Notes under the pieces: model-generated | Seen by the model: the letters and a program-made list of their open reading frames with translations, nothing else | Database searches by the model: none | Told to the model about the DNA's origin: nothing | Assembly (NCBI GenBank): GCA_030704615.1 | Contig: CM060733.1 | Span: 17,980,001-18,044,000, forward strand | Source of the DNA: Takakia lepidozioides | Taxonomy: Eukaryota; Streptophyta; Takakiopsida; Takakiales; Takakiaceae | Reading direction: 5' to 3' | DNA length: 64,000 nucleotides | Program-made: the position numbers and the translations under genes | Shown here: positions 12,182-23,687 of the stretch, in pieces | Layout of the letters: the number at the start of each line of letters is the position of its first letter | Position numbering within the stretch: the stretch's first letter is position 1

Positions 12182-13092
12182 GTGTCCTTTAAAACTACAT
12201 GCTCTAGCTTAGGCTTGGATTTCATGGCTAATGGTTCCATCTCGCGACTTGATAACAGGGGTTCGTTGAAGGTTGCAATGACCAAAAGTGCTTCTAATAG
12301 AGTTCCACATCAATTCAATCTCAAAGAAGTTCGTCCCTTGACTGGCTGGAGAGCGGTCTTAGACATTGGTGATTCAATGGGGCGCTCTAGGAAGACAACC
12401 AAGGGGAGGACTTCAACTTGAGAGTCTCTAATCGGTTTGATGCTCTGAATGAGGTTGAATCCAAACAGCCAGAAGGACAAGATGCCCCTAAGTGTACAGA
12501 ACCTGAACGTCCTGAATCTGAAGGATTTGGTACTCTGAATGGTTTACCAATCCTCAAGGTTTACACAAGAGGAACAAATTCTATACACGGGGTAATTGTC
12601 CCCAAGCCGTCAGATGGACAATCTGTCCCTAAGTGTGCAGAGCCTGAACGTCGTGTAACTGAAGGATTTGGTACTCTAAATGGTTTACCAATCCTCAAAG
12701 TCTACACAAGACGAGCAAAATCTACACACGGGGTAATTGTCCCCAAGCAGTCTGACGGACAATATACCTCTAAGTGTGTGGAGCCTGTGCGTCGTGTAAC
12801 TGAAGGATTTGGTACCCTGAATGGTTTACCAATTCTCAAAGTTTACACAAGACGAGTAAAATCTACACATGGGGTAACTGTCCCCCCTTTGCAGAACGGT
12901 TGGCCGTCCAGGAGCAATCACAGGCTACCTAGACGACAAACAATTCACATGCAAAGGGCTGGCTTGCGGCTGGCCATTTTCAACTTCTCAGGGCTTACTA
13001 ACCAAAGGAAACAACTCGAAGTGGGACAAGTCCTTCGGACTAATGATATTCTTTATCTGTGCTGGGCAAGAAACATGGGAAACGTCGGATAA
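12182..13092 (+). pseudogene. LINE ORF1-like region with start of endonuclease
   Basis: Two overlapping open frames (12182-12421 and 12418-13092) make up the region upstream of the endonuclease. The second has no ATG at its beginning. It contains the 47-residue tandem repeats, and its last part (LAIFNFSGLTNQRKQLE) is the beginning of an EEP endonuclease, where such domains start with an N-x-x-G-L motif. The rest of that domain is in another frame from 13043. A single missing base near 13062 (ctgtgctgggcaagaaac) separates DILYLC from GQETWE. I see no CCHC knuckle in this region. Confidence 0.6.
12481..12886 (+). repeat. three in-frame 141 bp tandem repeats
   Basis: Units begin after the word gacaa at 12476, 12617 and 12758, an exact period of 141 bp or 47 codons. 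Each unit has the core EGFGTLNGLPILKVYTR followed by HGVIVPK or HGVTVP. The units differ by a few residues, mostly just before the core. The exact in-frame period shows that expansion happened while the frame was under translation, before the element died. Confidence 0.95.
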
Positions 13093-15745
13093 ACTGGTTG
13101 GAGATGTCAATGGTTATAAATGGGCAGGTAGGATGTGTACTCTCAAGGCAGCCTCTGCCAAACGCGGTCAAAAAGGGGTTGGATTCTTTGTCCGTGATTT
13201 CTTGTTTGATAATTGTGAAATTATCAACAAGGGTTTGAGGTACGAGCATAGTATCTGGCTAAAACTGAATCTGAAGGGCGGCATGAGTACGAAGGACCTC
13301 TTCGTGGGTTGTGTTTACATGCCCACAGAGGGAACCCTCAGTGCTGACGCAGACAAAGCCTTCGAAGATGTAAAGCTGGACTGTGCTTTGTTCCTTGCCA
13401 AAGGTCAGGAAGTGCTATTGGGTGACTTCAATGCCCGGGTGGGCAAAGGGCTCCATCAGGACGATATCATTGGGCCTTTTGGTGAGGACGAGCTGAATTC
13501 TAATGGCAGACGGTTAATTAACTGTCTGGAAGAGCTTCAGCTTTTGACCTTGAATAACAGGACAAGAGGTGACCAAGTGCAGTGGACTCGTGAGAAATCC
13601 CAAACTGGGGAACGTTCCATTGTGGACTATATCATAATGGACAAAAATTTGTTTCCCCAGCGTGCCAATCTGTTGATCGACAGAACTGATATTGGTACCT
13701 CTGACCACTTCCTGGTTTGGACTGAGATCAAAAGGTGTTTTCCCAACACCAAGAGATCTGTGAAACGTTCGATTCGGAAGTGGCGCATAGAAAAATTCCA
13801 TAATGAGGAGGTCAAGGCTGAGTACGTCCAGGCCTTGCAAGAGGCTCTCCCTCACTTTGTCCAATCGCTCCAAGAACTTCAGTCTCGCTCTGACAACGCA
13901 AGAAATGAAGTCGAAAGAGCAGTGGACTCTTGGGAGAGTTTCATTTCCTCCGTGGCTGACAAGATCATTGGGAGGAAACTAATTGTCTGCGGTAGAGCTG
14001 TTAATTGGTGGACCAATGAGATCAAACTCAAGATAGCTGAGAGACGAGCCCTCTATAAAGAGTGCTGCAATTTGAAAACCAACAGAGAATTGTGGGCGAG
14101 GTACTACCAGCTCCGTAAAGATATCAATCAGCTTGTTAGGTCTCAGAAGAAATTATACTGGGATAAGTTATACAGTGAAATAAACTCAAACCACCATGGT
14201 GGTAATGACAGGAAATTCTGGTTGGCCCTTCAACGTTTGTACAAGCCTAAAAACGGTCAGCAAGTACAAGCGCTGAAGACTACTAAAGGTGCAGTGGTGA
14301 CTTCATCGGTTGACATTGTCAAAACCTTTGAAAATCACTACAGTATCCTTGGCAGAACTTCTAGGTCTAACAGTGAGGGGTCTTCTGCTGAATGGAGGGA
14401 CACAGTTGGAAAAACTGTTCCTATAATTCAAAACAGCCCTGATGAACTGGAGTATATTTCAATGACTGAGGCCCTAGTTCTCCTCTTTAACCTTATCTGG
14501 AAGACTGAAATGATCCCCTTTCGCTGGCGACAGGGAGTCATTGTCAATCTATACAAGAAGGGTGACAGAGAAGAACCAGGGAACTACCGTGGCATCACGC
14601 TCCTCAATGCTGTTGGCAAGACATTCTGCAGAGTTAGAAGTACTCGTCTGGAGGTTGATCTGGAGTCTAGAGGTTGTTTCCACGAAGGCCAAGCTGGCTT
14701 TCGGCGAAACAGGGGCTGTGTGGATCATATCTTCACTCTAAGCCAGATTATTCAGGGAAGGAAAAAAGAAGGGAAACCCACTTATGTTTTTTTCCTGGAT
14801 GTCAAAAAGGCTTATGACACAGTGTGGAGAGATGGCCTATGGTTCCGCCTCTGGTCTTGTGGGATCAAGGGAAAGATGTGGAGAGTTGTCCACAACTTGT
14901 ATGCTCACACCAAAAGCTGTGTCACTGTTAACGGACAGAAGTCCAACTTCTTTGACATAGACCAAGGTGTAGCTCAAGGATGTACTCTCTCCCCTCTGCT
15001 CTTCAATGTTTTCATCAATCAACTCCTCGAGGATGTGGAAAGTGAGGGATTTGGGTTAAGGGTGGGTGATACCACCATACCAGCCCTTATGTTTGCGGAT
15101 GACTTCACAGGCATAGGGGAGACTCCAACCAATCTCCAGGAGTTGATTGATTGCGCGAAGAGATACTTTGATCTTTGGGGGCTAGAGGCCAATGTCAGCA
15201 AATGTGCAGTGGTAGCATTCAACGACAGAGGAGAGGGAGGAAGTGATCTTAAGTGGCAGTGGGGTAGCCAAGAGATCCCGGTCCTCCCTTCCTACACTTA
15301 CCTGGGCGTTGAGTTTTCCTCCAATTGTAAGTGGGATGCACATATCCAGAAAGTTGTTCAAACTGGCAAGGGCAAAGCTCTGGGGCTCACTAAATTTTTC
15401 CACTGCAGAGGGGTCAACTCTGAGGTTAAGAAAACCATGCTTTGTCGCGTTATTAGACCTGCCTTGGAGTATAGATCTGCTATATGGGTTGATAACTCCA
15501 ACCAGGCTAAGTCTCTAGAATCCATTCAAGTGGGGGTGCTTAAGGAGTGTATGTCAGCATGCTCCAAAACAGCCAATGTGGCTGTTCGGGGTGAGTTTGG
15601 CATTCCATCCTTAAGCTCCCGACGAGATGAATTCAAGGTCAGATGGTGGGGTCAGCTGCAACATATGCCCAACACCAGATATCCTAAGTTAATCAACTCT
15701 ATATCTTGGAAACAGGACCGCCCTGTCAAACAGGCTAAGTCCTAG
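13043..15745 (+). pseudogene. LINE ORF2: EEP endonuclease + reverse transcriptase, damaged
   Basis: The open frame of 900 codons begins in the endonuclease domain. Motifs seen are QETWE near its start, VLLGDFNARVG, and SDHFLVW, the catalytic D/H motif that closes the domain. The RT follows with GNYRGITLL, FHEGQAGFRRNRGCVDHI, FLDVKKAYDTVWR (motif A), VAQGCTLSPLLFN (motif B) and MFADDFTGI (motif C, the catalytic FADD). Just before the RT the frame jumps from the linker ELEYISMTE straight to ALVLLFNLIWKTEMIPFRW. The usual lysine- and glycine-rich motif (KAPGPDGI type) is absent, so about 30-40 codons appear to be deleted in frame. The frame ends at a TAG (15743-15745), after which homology continues in other frames. 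Confidence 0.85.
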
Positions 15746-16410
15746 CAGAAGAGAGTAGAAGAGATTCTCAAGGACCTGGACCTGGATCCGCAAGTCTTGC
15801 CCTGCTGGATAAATCTGACTTAGAGACTGTAGTGTCCAAAGCCATGTCTGTTGCCATGACATTGTCTGATGAAAATGAAGTTAGGCAGAAAACTTCCCTG
15901 AACTTGTTTCCAGTCAGTGACATGGGGGAGGACATCTTGGATGACCTCAAGGGTCTACCCACTCTCGGCACTAGACTGAAATTCAAACTCAGGGCAGGAA
16001 GCCTACCTTTGAACAGCAAACAGAAGCAGAGAGGAAAGGGAGAGTGCAATTGCCCGTTGTGTGGGCAATCTGAAGACAGTATTCATTTTCTGATGCACTG
16101 TCCGGGGTTCTCTCACCAAAGAGACGCTCTCTTCAACTCTATCAAGGGAATTGTGCCTGTACATCTGTTTACCAACTTTAAAGTCTCGAGGCTGAGCCAA
16201 AAGCCAGGCCCTCCTGAGGCCTAGTTTTTGGGCAAATCACACACAGCAGATTGATGCTTGTGTGAAGGGATTTCTAGAGGATATCTGGAAAACCCGGATT
16301 ATTTCTTTATATGAAGGTAAGTCTTACTACCAACGTCAGCCCCTGACAGAGGTAGGTTCCCGCTCAAACTGGGTGCGGGGTCAATGGCCACAAGGCTACG
16401 GCAAACAACG
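15746..16410 (+). pseudogene. LINE ORF2 C-terminus, frameshifted
   Basis: After the TAG the same frame continues for about 28 codons (VEEILKDLDLDP). Homology then moves to another frame from about 15785 (SLALLDKSDLETVVSKAMSV) to 16224. This piece holds the zinc-binding cluster CPLCGQSEDSIHFLMHC typical of LINE C-termini. A further shift near 16224 puts the last part (DACVKGFLEDIWKTRIISLY) in a third frame. At least three disabling changes therefore lie downstream of the RT. Confidence 0.75.
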
Positions 16411-16424
16411 TCTTATGAGTACAA

Positions 16425-17500
16425 TCTATTTGCATGTCCGTCTTATCTTGCTATTTGTTGATGAGCAGGGTGGCTGCATGATCTGATTTCTCCAGGAATA
16501 CATTCCAAACGGAGCATTTATTACAGCCTTTGCAGGGAGCACGTTTGCAGCTGCATCGCGGCCTCAGTTCTTAGCTAATACCGGCTATCACATCACCAGT
16601 CTCTCACTGGTATACTATGTCTCTTGTCACTGGGAATGTTGGATGGAGTATAAGCTTATAATCAACCATAAAATTCTCTTACTTTCAGGCACATGGCACA
16701 CACACCAGACGTTTTGCCAAACCCTGACTCTCTTTGTTTTGACTGTGACTGGGTTAGATCTTATTTGATACAGGCTCCCAACATGATGCGATGCGCCTAT
16801 GGTGAGAAAACATGTATGTTCTTCAGTTCAGCCAAAATCGAACTTACATCCCCAATGAAAGCTGCACACAAATGACTAATTTCTTTGATGGGAACCTTGG
16901 GTGGCTGAACACTGAAATAACAATAGATGACATTGCAGGAAAAGCTTGTTTTTAACAAAACCTGGGAGTTAATTGAGCAACCATAATTTCACACACAATT
17001 CTAATGACGTCCATGAACTTAGGTGCTAAATTTTGACCAAGGCAGACTCCAGAATCTACTCTGGAAGATTGATGGCTGCCAGTCTTTTGTTTGCGTGGAT
17101 GGGGAGTGTGCTATCCAAAGCGGAACCTGCAAAGATACTGGAGGCAAAGTGGACTGCAGTCTTAGCATTCAACTCACATGGTCTGGCACTGACCGTCGTT
17201 ACCAAGTGCTCAATTCATGGTACCAAATTAGTAATCTTCGCCAGTATTCACTCTCTACAGCAACCTCAAGAATTCTCTTACCAATCAGTACAACTCAATC
17301 ATACACAGTTCACTCCTTCAGGCAAGGTGAGGAGAGAGCCACAAGGGAAAGGGTTTGCGGAATTGGTGTTACCTCAACACCATGGTTTTTGTGAAAGGAG
17401 ATGGGTAGGGATAATTCTCAAGAGTGCTACTTAACTGACAAGTCTGCAGAAGCCTGGCTTCTTCAACGGGGAGACATTAAGCTGTCAGAGAGAGATAGCT
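16425..17500 (+). pseudogene. copy 2 of secreted Cys-rich protein gene, exons 2-3
   Basis: Exon 2 is 16496-16609 (acceptor tctccag, donor gtatac), 114 bp and 38 codons as in copy 1. Exon 3 starts at 17023 after ttag, with LNFDQGRLQNLLWKIDGC. Compared with the intact inverted exon at 3347-3015 it has lost 18 bp (six residues including one Cys, after DGCQS) and 7 bp (tttgggc, after QYSL). The second loss shifts the frame. Exon order here (1, then LINE, 2, 3, all plus) shows the ancestral arrangement, so the inversion belongs to the first locus. Confidence 0.8.
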
Positions 17501-17589
17501 TTTGTCTTGTCAAAACAGGAAAGGAGAATACAGCCTTAACTCAAGTCCATTACTCTGTATCTCCTGCACCCCATTAACAATAGAGAATA

Positions 17590-18117
17590 GTGCCAAAGAA
17601 AGCTATATACCCCTCTTATAAGCTCAATAAGTCAAAGGGACCTTGTAAAAAATTGGCAAATATCACATACTGTAATCCCCAGGCGGCAACATTCTGCTAT
17701 ATGGAGTGTAGCCCACAGTGCATTGATATTGACCACTGCTTCCAAGGGTTGACTTGGGCGCAGCAATGCCTCAAACTGTCCAAACAAACACCAGGCCAAC
17801 TCAGTCAAACACTCGAATCAAAGGACACAAGATGTCTCTTGAAGCATGCTGGCTATTGTGCAAATCAGGGGGGTGAATGCCTACCACTTGCAGTGATGGC
17901 TTCTCTTGCAGGGGCCTGTGGGTGTCCGCAAACAGCTGGTGTTGGATGCAGACTTGATAACAAATCAAACCGCCCAGAAATGACAGTGAGGTTAGGTCCA
18001 AATATTGAAAGGGACCCTAGAGATAGCGATGGAACCTGGTTCAAAGGAGGTAGACAGCAAGTGTACATACTTGCCATGTATTCGCCGGTCATGGCCCTAG
18101 CAGATCCACCAAACTAA
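17590..18117 (+). CDS. Cys-rich open frame of unknown status
   Basis: An open frame of 175 codons has no ATG at its beginning (it opens with GTG), so if real it would be an exon or exon fragment. It has an uneven Cys distribution (for example YMECSPQCIDIDHC and GACGCPQTAGVGC). It lies just downstream of the broken secreted-protein gene. I see no known domain, and no clear acceptor or donor fixes its ends. The length alone is only weak evidence of coding function. Confidence 0.2.
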   Translation: MPKKAIYPSYKLNKSKGPCKKLANITYCNPQAATFCYMECSPQCIDIDHCFQGLTWAQQCLKLSKQTPGQLSQTLESKDTRCLLKHAGYCANQGGECLPLAVMASLAGACGCPQTAGVGCRLDNKSNRPEMTVRLGPNIERDPRDSDGTWFKGGRQQVYILAMYSPVMALADPPN

Positions 18118-18880
18118 TAGGACATGAATGAAAGGCCAAGAGGTTGGCTGACACAAATCTATCAAAAGTGTCTAATACTGCAAAGCCTAAGACATACTTA
18201 GTACTTACCTCGTCAGCTTCATCCTCAAGTTGGCTAATCAAGCGAGCTTACAGATGCTGGACCCGGGCTTGCTTGATGACGCTCTTATGGGATTCAAGCT
18301 CCACATGCTTACACACCATCTACAAAGGGCAGCACATCAACAGAATTAGTCAAGCTAGTACACACAGCACCAACAGAGTATTCTGTATTCCAATCAAACC
18401 CTTTCTAGCAAACAGTCGCTCCGGCTGGCTCCCATCCATTGCAAGTTTCAACATTACTAGAGAACGTCCTCAGCTTAACCGCAGATCACATCTCTGAAAA
18501 GGCTAAGGAGCAGGAGAAGATCAGGTTTAAGGATAAGATAGACAAAGTTTACCAATACCTGTGCACATTGGCTAACCTTTTGGGCTTCAGGGTTTCTTCC
18601 ACCAGGAAACTCAAACCCAAGATTGCCTTGGTGTACAGACACCAAACATCTATCATATGGATAGAAATTATGTTTTAGGTGTTGGCATCATACCGGAAAG
18701 CGTGAGATCAATTCAAGAGCTGCTCTAGGCTTTTAGATTGTATCAGATCTGCCAAATGTAATGTGGTGCACTGCCAATGATATTGCTGAAGAAAGGAGCA
18801 GAAGAAAGAAAACAGAAAAGATGGCTAGAAAACATCCAGTCATAGGTTGCCAACTCTCTCTACATGGGACTATGATTTTG
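18118..18880. other. possible minus-strand exon, otherwise nothing
   Basis: On the minus strand the sequence around 18310-18215 resembles a coiled-coil exon (KHVELESHKSVIKQARVQHL) and ends at a consensus donor GAG/gtaagt (about 18211). It contains a stop codon. On the plus strand 18439-18678 is an open frame with charged residues. Neither can be assigned. Confidence 0.25.
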
Positions 18881-18969
18881 GAGATCCTAAGCTGTAATAG
18901 AACTAATTCCTATCATGTTTATGAGTGTCTCAAATTGTATCAAGCCAAGATGCTTTGTAAAGATATTCG

Positions 18970-21900
18970 CCTGTTATTCTCGAGTGGGAATGTACTCTAA
19001 GTTAATTTCACATTTTTCCAATCTTTCTCGCACATCGTGGTGTTGGATCTCTATATGTTTTGTTCTAGCATGAAAGATTGGATTTTTGACTAACTTGATA
19101 CTATTCTGATTATCGCACCATAATGTGACTAGTTGAGAGGATTCTTGAATCGTAAGGTCAATCAACAAGTTTCTCAACCACACACTCTCTTTCGTGCCCT
19201 TAGATTATTACTTTGTACCCCACTTTTGTGGAGGATATTAAAGCTATAGTAGGTTGGCGTTTAGAGCTCCATGTAATTGGAGAATCTCCCAACTTTAAAA
19301 GATACACAGTTGTCGATTTCTTGTTTCAGTATCTCCTGCCCAATCTGAGTCAACATAGCCAGTCAAAATCGGTTCCCTCTCCCCCCACGTCCTAGGTCAA
19401 CCCATAGTCAAGAGTGTCTTTTATGTATCTCAAGATTTGCTTTACAACATTCAAATGAGCAACTTGGGGTGTTGATAAAAGTCAAATGACGATGCTTACT
19501 GTGATGACAATGTCAAATCTGGTTTGGGTGAGATATATGAGCTTTCCCACCATTCTCCTGTACAGTGTAGCATTACAGCATGACGAATCCTGTTACAAGT
19601 TTGAGACCCTCATGCATTGGTACTTTGCTTGGGAAGCAATCTGCCATTTCAAATTCCTTGAGAGCTGCACCTTGACCTCGGTCCTTGTCAATAATAGGTC
19701 ATCCACGTACAAGAGTAGAATAACATATATATTTTCCTCCATCAAATTTGTAATGGAGGTTGTGATCATGTTCACTTCTTTTGAATCCTTGTGAAAAAAA
19801 AAATTTGTGGATGCATTCATACCAGGCACATGGAGCCTACTTGAGCCCATAGAATGCTATCCTTAATCGACAAACTTTGGCGTGTTTAAGCAACGAATCC
19901 CTCTGGTTGCATCATATAAACTTCTTTTTTTAATTTGTCATTCAGAAAGGTTGTTTTCACGTCTAAGTGCGTGATATCCCATTTTATCTGAGTTATAAGA
20001 GCAACCATCAGCGGATAGTTCTTCACGTATAGGGGAAAACTTTCTTGATAATCCAATCTCTCATGTTGTTCAAAACCTCTAGGTGTTATATGAGCTTTAA
20101 GCTTATAATCAACTTTTCATGTGGCATCATACTTGGTTTTGAACACCCCTTAGAAAAAATTAGAACCTTCCTTGGAGGTAGATCAACTAGGAATGTTCAT
20201 GTAAATCGAATCAATTTTGCTCTCCGTGGCCAATTTCCATCCAGGATTTGAAATTGCTTATGCAACACTAATAGGTTACAACTTCATGAATATCTGTAGC
20301 TACAAAATAGTCAATAAATTTTACGGTGCTCCTCTGACTCGAGTTGATCTTCTTATCTCGGGAGGCTCCAACGTCTGGACAGATGGATGCTCATGATCGA
20401 GTGGAGTTAGAGGTGGCAGTTCTGGTGAGAGCAGCCTTGCATTAGGAGATGCACTTGTTGAAAAGTCGGGAGCCGTATTGGGTAAGCCGACATCCATTGT
20501 TTGTTCAATTACCGGAGGTATCTCAGCCAAAGGTGATGCTATTGTTTAGTGCCAAAACTCTAGTGTAATATTCTTCACTGAGACAGATTGGGTTGGCTTG
20601 ACTATCCCCTTAGTATTTTCATCAAATTTTACATCCTTAAATACTCCAATCTTCCTCAACACATGTCAAAACACCAATATGCTTTTGAACTAGCATCGTA
20701 ACCCACAAACATACACCGAGTAGTCTTAGTATCTGAAAGTTTGTACAGACCATTGTCATGATTGTCTCTAGTTCCTTTTGTAAGGATTTTTCGAGGATCC
20801 TTGCTATTGAAGATAAGACATGACTTTGAATCAAAACATACGATACATCATTTGTCAGTGCCAACCGAGAGCAAATTCTTGGTGATACTCAGCCCGTAAA
20901 GAATATCTCTGATGTCTTTAAATTCTTCACTAGGGAGGCGGAAAGTTACATGACTCTTGCCTTAGATAGGGATTATTTGTCCATTGGCAGTTTTCATTGT
21001 ACTAATGTGACTGCTAATCTTCATGAAGTCAATCGCAGTTTTTTGTCCAGTGACGTGTTGAGTTGTCCCAGAGTGTTGAACCATTCTTTATTCTTTGCAA
21101 TATTAGGCTAGTCAATAATGTAAGCCGCATCGTGGTACTTCTCATTTTATTTGATGGCAAGGTTGACTTCAAACATTGGATCTTTGGTGTCTCTACTTTT
21201 GTCTTCAACGTTCATAGCAGCTAGAGCTGATTCAAACATTGTGTTTGAGTCGTCATGTTTTTCTCCCCTCCTATGGTGGCCTCCTTATGAACCACATTTT
21301 TCTGTTGACGAGGTGCTTGTCTAGATCATCTAGGGTTGCAACATTCTTTGGACTAGTCTAGACATGCCACAATTGAAGCACCGGGTTCCATGTTTGCGAC
21401 GATATTATATAGTGTTATTGTTATCGTGGTCTTCGAAACTTGATTTGTCTCCATATTCGGGGCGCTGGTCGTGTTGAACGGGTGTGTGCTTAGTGAAAGT
21501 TCCTGGCATACGTCGAACAAAGTATAGTGCTTCATCTGGAGCTTTTGATGAAGCTCTCAGCATATCTCATGGCTTTTTCATGCAATAGGCGTCCTATAAT
21601 GACATCAAGTAGAGGGTACTAGAGACCCTAGAGTAGAAAATCCTTGGATAAATGAGTCATAAGTCTCAGGTAAATTAGAAAACAAGACCCGAATAATTTC
21701 TTCATCGTCTATTTTGATCGCACAACTTGTTAGATGAGACACAATTTCATTGAACTCTCTAAGATAGGAGTACAATCCCAACTCCTCGTGCATTTTGAGA
21801 GTTCGTAAAGTTTGGTTCTCAACAAAAGTTTCCTGGTGATATATATCCCGAGACTCGTATAATTTATTAAGCAAAAGCCAACAGTCTCTAGGATTATCGA

Positions 21901-22490
21901 CATCATGCAAATAATGATTGATCTGATCTTTAACCGGCATGACAATGATAAAGCCTTGGCTTTGAGTTATTCAAATTCAACCATGGATATTGCAACAGTT
22001 CTTCGTTTAAGTTAAGTTTGCATCTCAGGCGAGCCAGGTGGCCTCCCTGAAGCTGCAGATACACCTACAGAGACGGGACTACCTTGTCACTAGTAGTGGA
22101 ATCTTGGGACACAATGTCCCTGTGCATAAACCCTCCTTCTTGAAAATATGCTTGACACGAACTTCCAGATGCTGAAGTTTGAGCTCATTTCGACCAACGT
22201 GCATGTCTTGGAGATGCTTGTGTTGTCACTGTTGTCCATCATTGTCTCTTGTGGAGCTGGGCTCGCACAACTAATTTCAAGTTTTGTGGAGCTATGCTCA
22301 CACACGGTCACATATAGTAGTACGTTCATGTACTGAGAACTAAGCCCACAACCATCCTAATCAACTGAGCTTAGCTCGAGTTAATATTGAAGATGTCATA
22401 CACTAAACAAAGCTCAAGTTTAACTAGAAAAAGAGAAAACATTTGCATTCAATACCTTGAGAGTACCGTAGAGGTCGCTCTATTCTGATG
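18970..22490 (-). mobile_element. degenerate Ty1/copia retrotransposon
   Basis: Domains appear in copia order on the minus strand. First come gag (21940-21605, with the UBN2-type pattern YLHDVDNPRDCWLLLNKLY), a CCHC knuckle start (CFNCG near 21380) and a GAG-pre-integrase (GLSITKNLLSVGTDK near 20890). Then come the linker before the RT (20530-20321), RT with LLYVDDLLLT (within 19850-19593) and RNase H (19183-18974, with HIEIQHHDVRE). The frame breaks many times. The catalytic integrase core, expected between the pre-integrase part and the linker, is largely missing. I could not find two LTRs. The gag start near 22200 lies about 300 bp from a weak primer-binding-like word (catcagaatagagc) near 22490, so the 5' LTR, if present, begins beyond that. 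Confidence 0.85.
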
Positions 22491-23683
22491 TTAATTAATT
22501 CATTTTAAGAGAGAACGAATATTTTAAAATTCTGCCCCTGGGAATAGACAAAATATGGGAATAATCATCATTTTTAAAAAATGAACTTCGGAAAAAAAAA
22601 AAAATGGCAACTACCGACTGCAACAAAAATACGGTAGTGAACTCCTAAACGTCATGTTTGAGACTTACCTATAAAAATGCAGCGTTTAGCACTAACCATG
22701 ATTATGGCTTGCCACATAGTTTTATGGCTAACCATAACTATGACTTGTGACAGAGAATGTCAACTGTACGTGAATCATGACATGGCCCACCCAGTTTAAT
22801 GAAAAGTACCCAAGGGGTGTCGTATTCCAGAAAAATTGGATGAAGCTTGGACGAAAAAATTAATATTGTCATCAAGCCTGCCAAACCTGACGACATGCAT
22901 GTATTTAATGATTCCAGCAGGGCTATGTCGAAATAGAGCGGCCACGTAGGAGCTCATCAACTATTTTCCAATAAAAAAAGTGAACAAAACGCTCATCAAG
23001 TAGAGGTCATCATTGATAACCACGTGGCCTCAAAAAGAAAAGAAAAGAATATGGTGCCACGTCAACAATATAAATCTATCAACAAATTATATATTTACAA
23101 TCTAGTATATAATGACTTTATTAATTACATTTGACGACCGCCAGACAATCCCAAATATTTTCCAAAGTTTTAAATAAATTGGTTACAAAGATATGGATTA
23201 TGGTGGTTTAATGAAACATAGGTTTTTCTTAGTTCAGACTCAGATCCCTTGGATTGTTTTCAATCTTTGCAAATGAGGGTGAAAAGAATGTCATCTCCTG
23301 CTTTGATACTATTGTAGTCTGAAAATTCCACAAAGCATATCTTGAAGCCTAACCATCTAGCCACAGTGTAAAGAGGTTCATTTCTTGTTTAATATGTGCA
23401 AGGAACCTCATGTACGTGGAAAGCTTGTTGCTACATATCTACAAACTAATGCAAACTTTAAATTATTAATCTATTTAAAAAGATGAAAAAAATATTATTG
23501 TTGTCGTTGCCTAATTTGGAATACAAAAGGCACTCGAGTCCCTAGGCATACAGGAGAAACCATACATCAGAACAAGGTAGCAAGATTTGAGCCCCAAACC
23601 ATCGGATGACAAGAAATGCACAAACTAACTAGTAGCTAAGCTATTAATTGCTAATTATGATGTATGCTTTATAATAAATAGTT
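22491..23683. other. AT-rich intergenic stretch
   Basis: No open frame of note. Many short A and T tracts. It may include remains of the copia LTR, which I could not delimit without a second copy. Confidence 0.5.
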
Positions 23684-23687
23684 TAGG

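Larger units (their letters stand above)
11707..16424 (+). mobile_element. decayed non-LTR retrotransposon (LINE) inserted in an intron
   Basis: The uninterrupted intron of copy 1 reads tctatttgcatatgtccgtc (5031-5050). In copy 2 the same word occurs at both ends of this insert: tctatttgcatatgtc at 11691-11706 and tctatttgcatgtccg at 16425-16440. This gives a target-site duplication of about 13-16 bp, one copy of which has lost 2 bp. Order inside: a 5' region, an ORF1-like part with three 47-residue repeats, an endonuclease (EEP) domain, a reverse transcriptase and a C-terminal zinc knuckle. There is no poly(A) tail before the right duplication. Several frameshifts and an internal deletion make it inactive. 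The RT and EEP parts do not look like the common plant L1 type. They remind me more of RTE- or CR1-like elements, but I could not classify the clade. Confidence 0.9.

Noticed and set aside
13514-13873. Minus-strand frame of 119 codons
   Set aside because: Shadow of the LINE endonuclease frame on the plus strand.
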